54,054 bases of DNA. It comes from Alphaproteobacteria bacterium. GTDB taxonomy: Bacteria; Pseudomonadota; Alphaproteobacteria; Acetobacterales; Acetobacteraceae. Of this stretch, positions 43,801 to 50,702 are shown one piece after another (positions within the stretch are counted from its first letter, which is position 1; each line of letters starts with the position of its first letter). Location: NCBI GenBank assembly GCA_016869715.1, contig VGDM01000019.1:1-54054 (forward strand), read 5' to 3'. The notes below the pieces were generated by a model, which worked only from the letters and a program-made list of their open reading frames with translations, had not been told where the DNA came from and ran no database searches. A program made the translations under genes and the position numbers.

Positions 43801-44259
43801 GCTTATAAGGATGAATATGAAGTGGCGCGGCTGCATAGCCTGCCGGCATGGCAGGAAAGCCTGACGCGCGGGTTTACCGGCACCCAAAGTATCGAGGTGC
43901 ATTTGGCACCGCCCATCATCAGCAAGGTCAATCCTGAAACCGGCCTGCCGGAAAAGCGCGCCTTCGGCCCCGGCATGCTGCGCGCGATGAAGCTGCTGCG
44001 CCATGGTAAATTTCTGCGCGGCACCTGGCTTGATCCCTTCGCGCGCACAACCGAAAGGCGGGAAGAACGCGTGCTGCCGAATGAATATCGCGCTGGGCTG
44101 GAAGCGCTGCTACCCAAACTCTCGCCGGCCACGCACAGCGCCGTGTGTGATTGGGCGGAAGCCGCCGCCGGCATCAAGGGCTTTGGCCATGTGAAGGCGC
44201 GCAACCTGAAGGCCGCCCGCGCGCGCATGGCCGATATCGCAAAGGAAATCCCCGCATGA
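40858..44259 (+). CDS. Indolepyruvate ferredoxin oxidoreductase family, fused single-chain form
   Basis: The 1133-residue protein combines both subunits. The N-terminus (RSGPILLTGTHALVRLPMLR, GGFISGYRGSPLGAFDREL) is the pyrimidine-binding half. A TPP region lies near 420-540 (YFCPGCPHNTSTRVPEG, HFTSQEHIFANMGDGTYAHS). A Cys cluster region follows (INPRICEDCGDCSRASNCLA, CNQDFSCVEGFCPSF). The gamma domain starts at ITGVGGQGVSSMAAVLAQAA. It oxidatively decarboxylates aryl- or branched 2-oxo acids to acyl-CoA. The start is uncertain: ATG 40858 gives a sensible N-terminus but has a weak ribosome-binding site. Its stop overlaps an acyl-CoA dehydrogenase start by 4 bp, pointing to amino-acid catabolism. 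Confidence 0.93.
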   Translation: MGSIIRAKATLEERWEARSGPILLTGTHALVRLPMLRQEMDAALGFRTGGFISGYRGSPLGAFDRELARQAERLRAHDVVFQPGLNEDLAATAIWGSQQVHLTPGARLDGVFGIWYGKGPGVDRSGDVLRHANSAGSAPLGGVLALAGDDPSSKSSTITSGCEYAFMDLEIPMLDPADVAEVLEYGLKGIALSRYAGTWVGMKCVADTMDATMTVLLDPALYATREPQGMPRVPDGVHIRATDPPMVQEERLRHVKLPRANAFARTNGIDRMVLDSADARFGIAVRGKAFTVLRQALAEAGISEDFARAQGLRIWKVGLAWPLDADAARAFADGLEEILVIEDRRSFLEWQLRDALFHMDRRPRITGKRDEAGRPLLSDLNELDSAQILRALFARLPQAFRTNAMLARMAALESLAAGDQTPVHGRDPYFCPGCPHNTSTRVPEGSRALAGIGCHYLARFMNRETDFFCQMGGEGSAWIGQEHFTSQEHIFANMGDGTYAHSGSLSVRFAVAAKANITFKILVNSAVAMTGGQTPEGEIDVPHIAAQLHGEGVGRIEIVSDDPDRHRGHPLLPATVSFHHRARLDAVQKELRAVKGVTAIIYDQECATERRRKRKRDLAPRANRRIAINPRICEDCGDCSRASNCLAVEPIETPFGRKRRIDQSACNQDFSCVEGFCPSFVSLIGAEPARPAAIRLPPLPPEPSLPAIQGEAWNLLITGVGGQGVSSMAAVLAQAAHLEGRPVRTLDFLGLAQKGGGVYAQLRIGPVGAAADQLSGARIAAGEADLLLAADMVVAHGRTARPLLGPARSTAIVNTDLSPTAQFVKDTETRYGNAAMLQSLGAACREALTIPALTRVERDLGDAIYLNPFMLGFAWQRGLVPLSAEAILRAIELNGAAVRRNKVAFALGRSAATETPEAPRGPETLDEMIARYTDDLKAYQSSRYARRYQDFVARILMAEAAAVPGEDRLSRAVARQLYRLMAYKDEYEVARLHSLPAWQESLTRGFTGTQSIEVHLAPPIISKVNPETGLPEKRAFGPGMLRAMKLLRHGKFLRGTWLDPFARTTERREERVLPNEYRAGLEALLPKLSPATHSAVCDWAEAAAGIKGFGHVKARNLKAARARMADIAKEIPA

Positions 44260-45404
44260 ACGCCATCCCCTTCGATCTTCCAGAAGAAACCCGGGCGCTG
44301 CAATCCGTCGCACGGGATTTCGCCCGTGATGTACTGGCACCAAAAGCCCTGCAATGGGACAAGGAACAGCATTTCCCGGTGGCGGAGATGCGCGACGCTG
44401 CGGCGCTTGGCATGGCCGCACTTTATGTGCGCGAAGACTCAGGCGGTGCGGGCCTGACGCGTCTGGACGCGGCGGTCGTGTTTGAAGCACTGGCGACAGG
44501 CTGCCCAACTATCAGCGCCTTCATGTCCATCCACAATATGGTCGCCTGGATGATTGACCGCTTCGGCAATGATGCGCAGCGCAGCGCATGGTTGCCGAGG
44601 CTGATCAGCATGGAAGCGATTGCTTCCTATTGCCTGACGGAACCAGGGTCAGGCAGTGATGCGGCGGCGCTGAAGGCGCGTGCTTCGCGCGACAATCAGG
44701 GCTATGTGCTGAATGGCACCAAGCAATTCATCTCGGGCGCTGGCGCGTCTGATCTGTACCTCACCATGCTCCGCACCGGCGGCGATGGGCCGGGCGGTGT
44801 TTCCGCGCTTCTGATCCCGAAGGATACGCCCGGCCTTTCCTTCGGCGCCAATGAACGCAAGATGGGCTGGAATGCGCAGCCGACGCGGCAGGTGATTTTT
44901 GAAGATGTGCGCGTGGGTGCAGATGCCTTGCTCGGCGCGGAGGGGCAGGGCTTCCGCTTCGCCATGGCGGGGCTTGATGGCGGGCGCTTGAATATCGCGG
45001 CCAGTTCTTTGGGTGGGGCGGAAGCCGCCTTGGATATCGCGCTGCGTTACACGCAAGAACGCCGCGCCTTTGGCAAGGCGATCAGCGATTTCCAGAATAC
45101 GCAATTCAAGCTTGCCGATATGCGCATTGAATTGGAAGCAGCGCGCGCTTTGCTTTGGCGCGCCTGCGCCAAGCTGGATGGCGGAGAGCCCGACGCCACC
45201 CTATTCTGCGCCATGGCGAAGCGCTTCGTCACCGATACAGCGTCACGCGTCGCTGATGATGCGCTGCAATTGCTGGGCGGTTATGGCTACCTCGCGGAAT
45301 ATGGCATTGAGAAAATCGTCCGTGATCTTCGCGTGCATCGCATTCTGGAGGGCACGAATGAGATCATGCGCCTGATTGTCGCGCGGAAGATGCTGGCGGA
45401 GTAA
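44256..45404 (+). CDS. Acyl-CoA dehydrogenase (isobutyryl/short branched-chain type)
   Basis: The 382-residue flavoprotein has CLTEPGSGSDAAALKARASR near residue 130, LNGTKQFISGAGASDLYL, the FAD-contacting ERRAFGKAISDFQNTQFKLA near 268-287, DALQLLGGYGYLAEYGIEK, and the catalytic Glu in HRILEGTNEIMRLI near 368. That Glu position and the surrounding sequence fit isobutyryl-CoA/2-methylacyl-CoA dehydrogenases. The ATGA overlap with the 2-oxoacid oxidoreductase implies that the two act in one route: oxidative decarboxylation, then alpha-beta desaturation of the acyl-CoA. It is convergent with a glycosyltransferase gene 5 bp away. Confidence 0.92.
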   Translation: MNAIPFDLPEETRALQSVARDFARDVLAPKALQWDKEQHFPVAEMRDAAALGMAALYVREDSGGAGLTRLDAAVVFEALATGCPTISAFMSIHNMVAWMIDRFGNDAQRSAWLPRLISMEAIASYCLTEPGSGSDAAALKARASRDNQGYVLNGTKQFISGAGASDLYLTMLRTGGDGPGGVSALLIPKDTPGLSFGANERKMGWNAQPTRQVIFEDVRVGADALLGAEGQGFRFAMAGLDGGRLNIAASSLGGAEAALDIALRYTQERRAFGKAISDFQNTQFKLADMRIELEAARALLWRACAKLDGGEPDATLFCAMAKRFVTDTASRVADDALQLLGGYGYLAEYGIEKIVRDLRVHRILEGTNEIMRLIVARKMLAE

Positions 45405-45409
45405 GGCGT

Positions 45410-46306
45410 TCAGGCGCGCTTGCCGCGCAGCCAAGCGACTGTCCCGCCAAGCCCCGCCACATCGGCGCGGAGTTTGTCAAACCGCAGCATGATCCCGTGG
45501 CCAACCGCCTCGCCGCCATGATGCCAAACCCGCGCCCAGGCCTCGCGCCGCGCCGCCACGTCATTCTGCATCAGCGCCATGTAATGCAAGCGGCTCCAGG
45601 CCATGTGCCGCGCCTTGAAGGCAGATAATGCCCGCGATGGCGCGGAAGAACCGCCGCCCGCGTGATGCATCACCGCATCCGGCACCAGCACCAAGGCACG
45701 CCCCTTGGCGCGCGCGGCAGCACAAATCGCGTCATCCTCATAGAACAGGAAAAAGGCCTCATCGAAGCGCAGCCCCTCGGACGCGCGCAGCAATAGGCAA
45801 GCGCCAGAAAGAAATTCAGCGCAAAGCGGCCCTTCCGGCCAGGGCTCCGCATCACGTTTGTGCGGCAATAAACGTCGATGCTGTTGCTCCACATCCCAGG
45901 ACCTGACGCGCGCGCCGGTTTCATCGCAAAGCACGGGTGCCAGGATCGCGGCATCGGGAAAGGCATCAGCGGCGGCCACCAGCCGCGCGATCGCCGCCCC
46001 ATCCAAGCGTGTATCGGGGTTTGCAAGCAGCACGAATTCCGCGTCCGCAGCATCCATCCCGATATTGCAGCCCGCGCCAAAACCAAGATTGGCGCCCTTG
46101 CGGATAACGCGCGCACCAGCATCTTCCGCAACCGCCGCGCTGTCATCCGCGCTTGCATTATCCACCACAATGACGCCTAGGCCGGGCAGCAGGCTCCCCA
46201 GCATGCCGTGCAAGGCAGACGCGCTGTTATAAGCGACCGTGACGACGCAAACGCGTGCCAAGGCAGCGACAGTATTCAGCCTTTCAGCCTCCGCAACCCA
46301 GCGCAA
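45410..46306 (-). CDS. Family 2 glycosyltransferase (rhamnosyltransferase-like)
   Basis: The product (up to 298 residues) has the GT2 GT-A core: VCVVTVAYNSASALHGMLGS, LGVIVVDNASADDSAAVAED, ANLGFGAGCNIGMDAADAEF, LLANPDTRLDG with the DxD-like NPD motif, LSGACLLLRAS and FFLFYEDDAICAAAR with the ED catalytic pair. It resembles rhamnosyl- and galactofuranosyl-transferases of polysaccharide synthesis. The ATG at 46306 overlaps the aminotransferase end by 31 bp; a TTG at 46258 would start just before the core and may be the true start. It is last of a three-gene nucleotide-sugar set on this strand. Confidence 0.85.
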   Translation of the reverse strand: MRWVAEAERLNTVAALARVCVVTVAYNSASALHGMLGSLLPGLGVIVVDNASADDSAAVAEDAGARVIRKGANLGFGAGCNIGMDAADAEFVLLANPDTRLDGAAIARLVAAADAFPDAAILAPVLCDETGARVRSWDVEQQHRRLLPHKRDAEPWPEGPLCAEFLSGACLLLRASEGLRFDEAFFLFYEDDAICAAARAKGRALVLVPDAVMHHAGGGSSAPSRALSAFKARHMAWSRLHYMALMQNDVAARREAWARVWHHGGEAVGHGIMLRFDKLRADVAGLGGTVAWLRGKRA

Positions 46307-47415
46307 ACGCGTTCCACCTGCGCATCGGTCAATTCGGGATACATGGGCAGGCTCATCACCTCCTGCGCGGCATCGGCGGTCTCGGCACAGGCGGCAGGAC
46401 CCAGCGGCACGCGGCCCTGATAGGCGGGCTGCAAATGCACGGGCACCGGGTAGTGAATGCCTGTGCCAATGCCCTGTTCCTTCAGCTTCGCCTGCACCGC
46501 CGCACGATCCAGCACGCGCAGCACATATTGATGAAATACATGCTCCGCCCCTGCGCGGCGCTGCGGCGGCGCGTAAGGCCCACCGGCCAAAGCGGCATCA
46601 TAGGCGCTGGCAATGGCACGGCGGCGTTCATTGCCGGCATCAAGTACGGTCAGTTTCACGCGCAAAATTGCTGCCTGCAGTTCATCCAGCCGCGAATTCA
46701 CGCCGACCATGTCGCTGATATAGCGTTCCTTCCAGCCATATTGCCGAATGGCCGCGATACGGTCCGCCAAATCCTCATCATTTGTGGCCAGCACACCGCC
46801 ATCGCCAAGCGCGCCGAGATTCTTGGTGGGGTAGAGGCTGAAGGCCGATGCGGTGCCAAGCGTGCCGAGCTTCGCGCCATTCAGCGTCGCGCCATGGCAT
46901 TGCGCGCAATCTTCGATCAAGGCGATCCCCGCCGCGCGCGCCGCTTCCCGCATCGGTTCCAGATCGCAGGCCTGACCATAGATATGCACGGGGAGTACAG
47001 CGCGCAAAGGTGGCAGGCCGGGCGGCGGATGATTCAGCACGCTCAGAAATTCATCAGCATCCATGGTGTAGGTATCGGGATCAATATCCAGCAACAGCGG
47101 TGTGGCCCCCACCATCTCAATCGCGGCAACAGTCGCAACCGCCGTGTGGGAAACGGTCGCCACACTCATGCCTGGCCCAATGCCAAGCCCGCGCAGGATC
47201 AGGGCCAGCGCATCCGTGCCATTGGCGCAGCCAATCGCGCGGCGGGTGCCAAGCCAGGAAGCGTATTCTTCCTCAAACGCCGCACCTTCCTTGCCAAGGA
47301 TATACTGGCCGCTGGCCAGGGCGCGCGCGACCGCGGCATCAATCTCGGCCTTTTGGGCGCGATAGCCGGCACGGGGATCAGCCTGCGGGATCATATTGAT
47401 GACGGGCGCATTCAT
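46276..47415 (-). CDS. DegT/DnrJ/EryC1/StrS family PLP aminotransferase
   Basis: The 379-residue protein shows the sugar aminotransferase layout: RALASGQYILGKEGAAFEEE, AIGCANGTDALALILRGLG, VLPVHIYGQACDLEPMREAA, ALIEDCAQCHGATLNGAKLG, and the PLP Lys in FSLYPTKNLGALGDGGVLAT. It ends with VPVHLQPAYQG and LPMYPELTDAQVERV, also typical. It transfers an amino group to a keto-sugar nucleotide (for example dTDP- or UDP-linked) for surface polysaccharides. It lies 22 bp after the epimerase gene and overlaps the glycosyltransferase gene. Confidence 0.93.
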   Translation of the reverse strand: MNAPVINMIPQADPRAGYRAQKAEIDAAVARALASGQYILGKEGAAFEEEYASWLGTRRAIGCANGTDALALILRGLGIGPGMSVATVSHTAVATVAAIEMVGATPLLLDIDPDTYTMDADEFLSVLNHPPPGLPPLRAVLPVHIYGQACDLEPMREAARAAGIALIEDCAQCHGATLNGAKLGTLGTASAFSLYPTKNLGALGDGGVLATNDEDLADRIAAIRQYGWKERYISDMVGVNSRLDELQAAILRVKLTVLDAGNERRRAIASAYDAALAGGPYAPPQRRAGAEHVFHQYVLRVLDRAAVQAKLKEQGIGTGIHYPVPVHLQPAYQGRVPLGPAACAETADAAQEVMSLPMYPELTDAQVERVCAGLRRLKG

Positions 47416-47437
47416 GTCGCGTTCTTTCCCTTCAGGG

Positions 47438-48430
47438 TCACAGATAATCCGTCAGGCGCTGGCGATACCAGTCAAGGGAAAGCTTCAGCCCCTGATCGAG
47501 GTCAATCGCCGGCGCCCAGCCGGTTGCCGTGCGGAAGGCGCGATCATCCGCAGCGTAGGAGCCGATATCAATCGGCGCACGGTCGGCAGGAAATTCGCGC
47601 AATTCATAGCGGCCCTGCCTGCCATTAGCCGCGATCAGCTTATCGGCTAAATCCAGCAGGGAAATGGGTGGGCTGCCGCCAATATTGAAGACCTGGCCGG
47701 CAACATCTGGCTTGCCCGATTGTTCGGCGGCGATCAGAAAGGCGCCGGTGACATCATCCACATAGGTCAGGTCGCGCAGCTGTGCCCCGCCCCAGACTTC
47801 GAACGCCTCATTTTCCAACAGGCGGCGTATCCAAATGCCGAGGAAGGTTTGGCGCGCATCGCGAATACGCAGCCTTGGCCCGTAGCAATTGGTGAGGCGC
47901 AGCGACACCACCGGGCGATTCAACACGCGGTTTTCCAGGAGCCAATATTGCTCGCCCGCCCATTTTGAGACCCCATTGGCATCGGGCGGATTGACTGGGT
48001 GGAGTTCATCCACCGGCAGGCTGCGCGGCCGGCCGTAAAATTGCCGGGTCGAGGCATGTACCACGATTGCCTTCGGGGTGGCTTCACGCATCACGCCAAT
48101 CAGGCGCACCTGTGCGACCGCATTGATGGCGATATCGGCCACGGGATCCTTCTGCCCGCCCATATGGCTGGTTTGCGCCGCCATATTGAACAGCACATCA
48201 ATGCCTTCACAGAGCGAATGCAATTCCGTGTCGCGAATATCGCCGCGCACCAGCAAAACGCCTGCCCCTTCCAGATTGCGCGCCGAGGCGCCGCCATCCG
48301 GCATCATGGCATCAAGCGCCGTGACCCGCGCCCCCATGCCGGCCAAGGCGTGGCAAAGGTTGGCGCCAAGGAAGCCCGCCCCCCCGGTCACCAGAACTCG
48401 TTTTCCCTGCCAATAGGCTGGCGTTACCAT
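47438..48430 (-). CDS. NAD-dependent epimerase/dehydratase with NGVSK in place of YxxxK
   Basis: From ATG 48430 the 330-residue SDR protein starts MVTPAYWQGKRVLVTGGAGF, with the NAD-binding GGAGFLG near residues 15-21. It continues with LFNMAAQTSHMGG, VHASTRQFYGRPRSLPVDEL, NPPDANGVSKWAGEQYWLLE and RLTNCYGPRLRIRDARQTFL. The catalytic Tyr of YxxxK is replaced by Asn (NGVSK). I recall the same NG-for-YG change in related epimerases, so it may define a subfamily with altered chemistry. The longer frame to 48577 adds 49 residues without family character. It is first of the epimerase-aminotransferase-GT2 set. Confidence 0.85.
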   Translation of the reverse strand: MVTPAYWQGKRVLVTGGAGFLGANLCHALAGMGARVTALDAMMPDGGASARNLEGAGVLLVRGDIRDTELHSLCEGIDVLFNMAAQTSHMGGQKDPVADIAINAVAQVRLIGVMREATPKAIVVHASTRQFYGRPRSLPVDELHPVNPPDANGVSKWAGEQYWLLENRVLNRPVVSLRLTNCYGPRLRIRDARQTFLGIWIRRLLENEAFEVWGGAQLRDLTYVDDVTGAFLIAAEQSGKPDVAGQVFNIGGSPPISLLDLADKLIAANGRQGRYELREFPADRAPIDIGSYAADDRAFRTATGWAPAIDLDQGLKLSLDWYRQRLTDYL

Positions 48431-48515
48431 GCGTGCATATCCTGAAACCGCTTGCTGAATGTCATACTCCAATTGCGGCGGAATGGCGCCTGTCGCGTGG
48501 CGGATTTGCATCCGC

Positions 48516-48773
48516 TCATCCGCCACGCGCCAGCTTCTCTGTTCTGTCGCATTTTCCGAGCCGCCTAGTGTAACCACTTGGCTTGAAATTGCTTAATGGT
48601 CGACGGATCGCGGGCTTTTTCCCGCCCCCCGCCATCTGCACGCGCCGGCTGCGCATGATCTCGGCAAACCCGAATAGCAGCAGGATCTGCCCCGCCAGCA
48701 CCTGCACCCCGGCCCGCAACCTTATGCCATGATCATGCGGCGTAAAATCGCGAAAGCCGACCGTCACCTGCAT
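48516..48773 (-). CDS. Small hypothetical protein with one hydrophobic segment
   Basis: The 85-residue frame reads MQVTVGFRDFTPHDHGIRLR, then AGVQVLAGQILLLFGFAEIM, a plausible single helix, then RSRRVQMAGGGKKPAIRRPL and a polar tail. The first 45 residues look like real protein (balanced composition, amphipathic start, Arg after the helix); the tail may be read-through. It lies between the epimerase and ridA genes on the same strand. I do not recognise it, and a remnant of a longer membrane protein is possible. Confidence 0.35.
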   Translation of the reverse strand: MQVTVGFRDFTPHDHGIRLRAGVQVLAGQILLLFGFAEIMRSRRVQMAGGGKKPAIRRPLSNFKPSGYTRRLGKCDRTEKLARGG

Positions 48774-48803
48774 AACTCTGGCCGCGCGGGGCAGGGGGCG
48801 CGT

Positions 48804-49154
48804 TCACGGCGCCAATGCGACCCCAGTGATTTCCACCTTCCAGCTGGGGTCCACCAAAGCGGCCTCAATGGTCATGCGGGCGGGCTTATGGGCCGGGTCC
48901 AGCCAACGATCCCAGGCGCGGTTCATGGCCGGCGCATCGCGGATATCGGCAAGGATTACCGTGACCGACAGCAAGGCGCGCTTATCCGTACTGGCTTCAG
49001 CCAGCAGCGCATCAATCTGCTTCAGGATATCGGTGGTCTGGCCTTCCGCATCCAGGCTTGCATCATCGGCGACCTGGCCGGCGAGCCAAATCAGGCCGCC
49101 CCCGATCACGGCGCCCGAGAGGCGCTGTTCCGGGTTAAGACGGGTAACGGGCAT
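48804..49154 (-). CDS. RidA/YjgF/YER057c family protein
   Basis: The 116-residue protein, from ATG 49154 with AAAGGA upstream, reads MPVTRLNPEQRLSGAVIGGG, then LIWLAGQVADDASLDAEGQT, TDILKQIDALLAEASTDKRA, LLSVTVILADIRDAPAMNRA, and ends PARMTIEAALVDPSWKVEIT. This is the RidA-like fold. The Arg that binds the carboxylate in deaminating RidA is in PARMTIEAAL; the downstream ExxxxA motif differs (VEITGVALA), so imine deaminase activity is likely but not certain. A longer frame to 49415 exists only because the upstream AT-rich DNA happens to be open. Confidence 0.88.
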   Translation of the reverse strand: MPVTRLNPEQRLSGAVIGGGLIWLAGQVADDASLDAEGQTTDILKQIDALLAEASTDKRALLSVTVILADIRDAPAMNRAWDRWLDPAHKPARMTIEAALVDPSWKVEITGVALAP

Positions 49155-49247
49155 GGGCGCTGTCCTTTCGATCAAGCCTTTGGGTGGGCTTTGGGCATAG
49201 CCTAGAAGGGATTTTCGGGGACGGAAACGACGCTCGGGGCAACGAAG

Positions 49248-49560
49248 ATGCTTGCAAGAAAAGAACAAAACAAATACCAGGAAGATAAGTGTTGGGAAAT
49301 ACATCCTATAAATATATTTTTCTTTCCAACACTTCAAAATCTCATAGAATTTTAAGCATGAATCTATAGAACTGGTTACTTGGGGCTTTTGGAGTTTAAA
49401 GTTAATGAACTCCATTAAGCTCCAATTTGATCCGAGGTTTCAACATTTTGTCACGATATTTCCCTTGCTTTGGATAATGTGAATCATACGATTATAACCA
49501 AAAGTTGTATTATTGAGTAGTAATTCGCGTCTAGCATGAAATCTCACAGAGTGATCGTAA
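49248..49560. other. AT-rich island (about one third G+C) without clear gene
   Basis: By hand count, 49261-49560 has about 98 G or C in 300 bases, against well over 60 percent nearby. It contains AAGTGTTGG (49287-49295) facing CCAACACTT (49326-49334), and TGGAGTT (49390-49396) facing AACTCCA (49408-49414). Both frames are open in places, but no convincing protein or tRNA is seen. It separates ridA (minus) from an unknown gene (plus). It could be a regulatory region, a small-RNA locus or the remnant of foreign DNA. Confidence 0.6.
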
Positions 49561-49702
49561 AACCATCCGGCTCAATACTGTCGTCCGCGCCCGGCTGAAG
49601 ACCCGGCCGTAGCGCCCGCCGGGTGCAACCGCCAGTGCGGGCGCATCCTGGCTCCGCGCCCGCCCGAGCGAGGGGGAGCCCATCGCTCAGCCCTATCTGA
49701 AG

Positions 49703-50179
49703 GTGCCTGTCTCTGACCGGATGCGTACCGTCCCGGATCAGCTCTGGCTCCATTTTGGCGGCACGCCGGAGGATCCTTATGCGGATATCCTCTGCATTGA
49801 AGCCTGCTGCACTTTTCAGAATTTACTCGATAAGCGGTCCCGCTTCGCACCCTCCACCACCTCTTTGCTCGCCTTCTGCCCCTTGCCCTGGCTGGTGGCG
49901 CCCACTCAGCCGGGGGATGACACGCCGCGTTGGCGCATGATCCCGGCCTGTATTGCCGAGCCCCTTGTGGGCTTGACCCTACCGGTGCGCGATATCCGGA
50001 TGCTTTGTGGCCTCCAGCGGGAACATTACACCGGCTTTACGCGCAACCAGGTGCCCCAGCCGCACGAGTATTTCTGCCCTATGGAGGCCTTGACCGCCCA
50101 TGAGGGGCACGAAAACCCCTCGATGAGGTCACTGATCGTGCGGGCTTCCATGACTTCGGCCTTCGTGGACCCGCCTTAA
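49703..50179 (+). CDS. Hypothetical protein of unknown family (158 aa)
   Basis: The frame gives MPVSDRMRTVPDQLWLHFGG, then TPEDPYADILCIEACCTFQN, LLDKRSRFAPSTTSLLAFCP, a GDDTPRWRMIPACIAEPLVG segment and ends near MTSAFVDPP. Composition, five or more Cys and good codon flow suggest a real soluble protein, but I do not recognise it. The start is uncertain: GTG 49703, ATG 49721, or an upstream codon near an AGGGGGAG at 49671, since the frame is open back to 49613. It overlaps the gntK stop by 4 bp in convergent orientation and follows the AT-rich island. Confidence 0.55.
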   Translation: MPVSDRMRTVPDQLWLHFGGTPEDPYADILCIEACCTFQNLLDKRSRFAPSTTSLLAFCPLPWLVAPTQPGDDTPRWRMIPACIAEPLVGLTLPVRDIRMLCGLQREHYTGFTRNQVPQPHEYFCPMEALTAHEGHENPSMRSLIVRASMTSAFVDPP

Positions 50180-50700
50180 GGCGGTGCCACGGCACCCGCG
50201 GCCAGAAGCTGGGTTAAGGCAGCCGCCACGACCTGCGCCGGGAAGGCCTGCACCGAAACCGTGACAGCATCGGCTTCCGCAGCGGGGTCTTCTAGGGTGG
50301 CGAATTGGCTCGCCATCAAAGAAGGCGGCATGAAATGGCCCTGCCGCGCGGCCTGACGCCCGGCGATCAGCGTGGGCGCGCCCGCCAGATGCAGGAACAC
50401 CACATCGCCATGGCCGGCGCGCAGCCTTTTCCGATATGCGCGCCGGAGCGCCGAACAGGCCACCACCACGGGCTGCCCTGCCATGCGTGCCGCTCCGATA
50501 TGCGCCGCAATCGCATCCAGCCAGGGCCAACGATCCTCATCCGTCAGCGCCTGGCCCGAGGCCATTTTCGCAACATTCGCCGCCGGGTGAAAGCCATCCG
50601 CATCGGCAAAGGGCCAGCCCAGCGTCTCGGCCAGCAGGGCGCCAATGGTGGATTTGCCCGACCCCGATACCCCCATCACGATGATCGCGGCGGCGCGCAT
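50176..50700 (-). CDS. gntK: Gluconokinase
   Basis: The 174-residue kinase has Walker A VMGVSGSGKSTIGALLAE at residues 8-25, the gluconokinase segments FADADGFHPAANVAKMASGQ, ALTDEDRWPWLDAIAAHI, VVACSALRRAYRKRLR, and the late RQAARQGHFMPPSLMASQF. It phosphorylates gluconate to 6-phosphogluconate with ATP. Two bases separate it from gnd upstream, so product and next enzyme are linked. A 14-bp palindrome (CCGCCTTAAGGCGG, 50171-50184) covers its stop and that of the convergent gene, but lacks a T run. Confidence 0.94.
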   Translation of the reverse strand: MRAAAIIVMGVSGSGKSTIGALLAETLGWPFADADGFHPAANVAKMASGQALTDEDRWPWLDAIAAHIGAARMAGQPVVVACSALRRAYRKRLRAGHGDVVFLHLAGAPTLIAGRQAARQGHFMPPSLMASQFATLEDPAAEADAVTVSVQAFPAQVVAAALTQLLAAGAVAPP

Positions 50701-50702
50701 GG

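Noticed and set aside
46255..47628. 457-codon plus-strand frame opposite the aminotransferase
   Set aside because: Composition rich in His, Arg, Gln and Ile, and fully antisense to two well-supported genes.
49155..49415. N-terminal extension of RidA with a hydrophobic stretch
   Set aside because: RidA proteins start near MPVTRLNP; the extension is chance coding in AT-rich DNA, though it includes a TM-like run.
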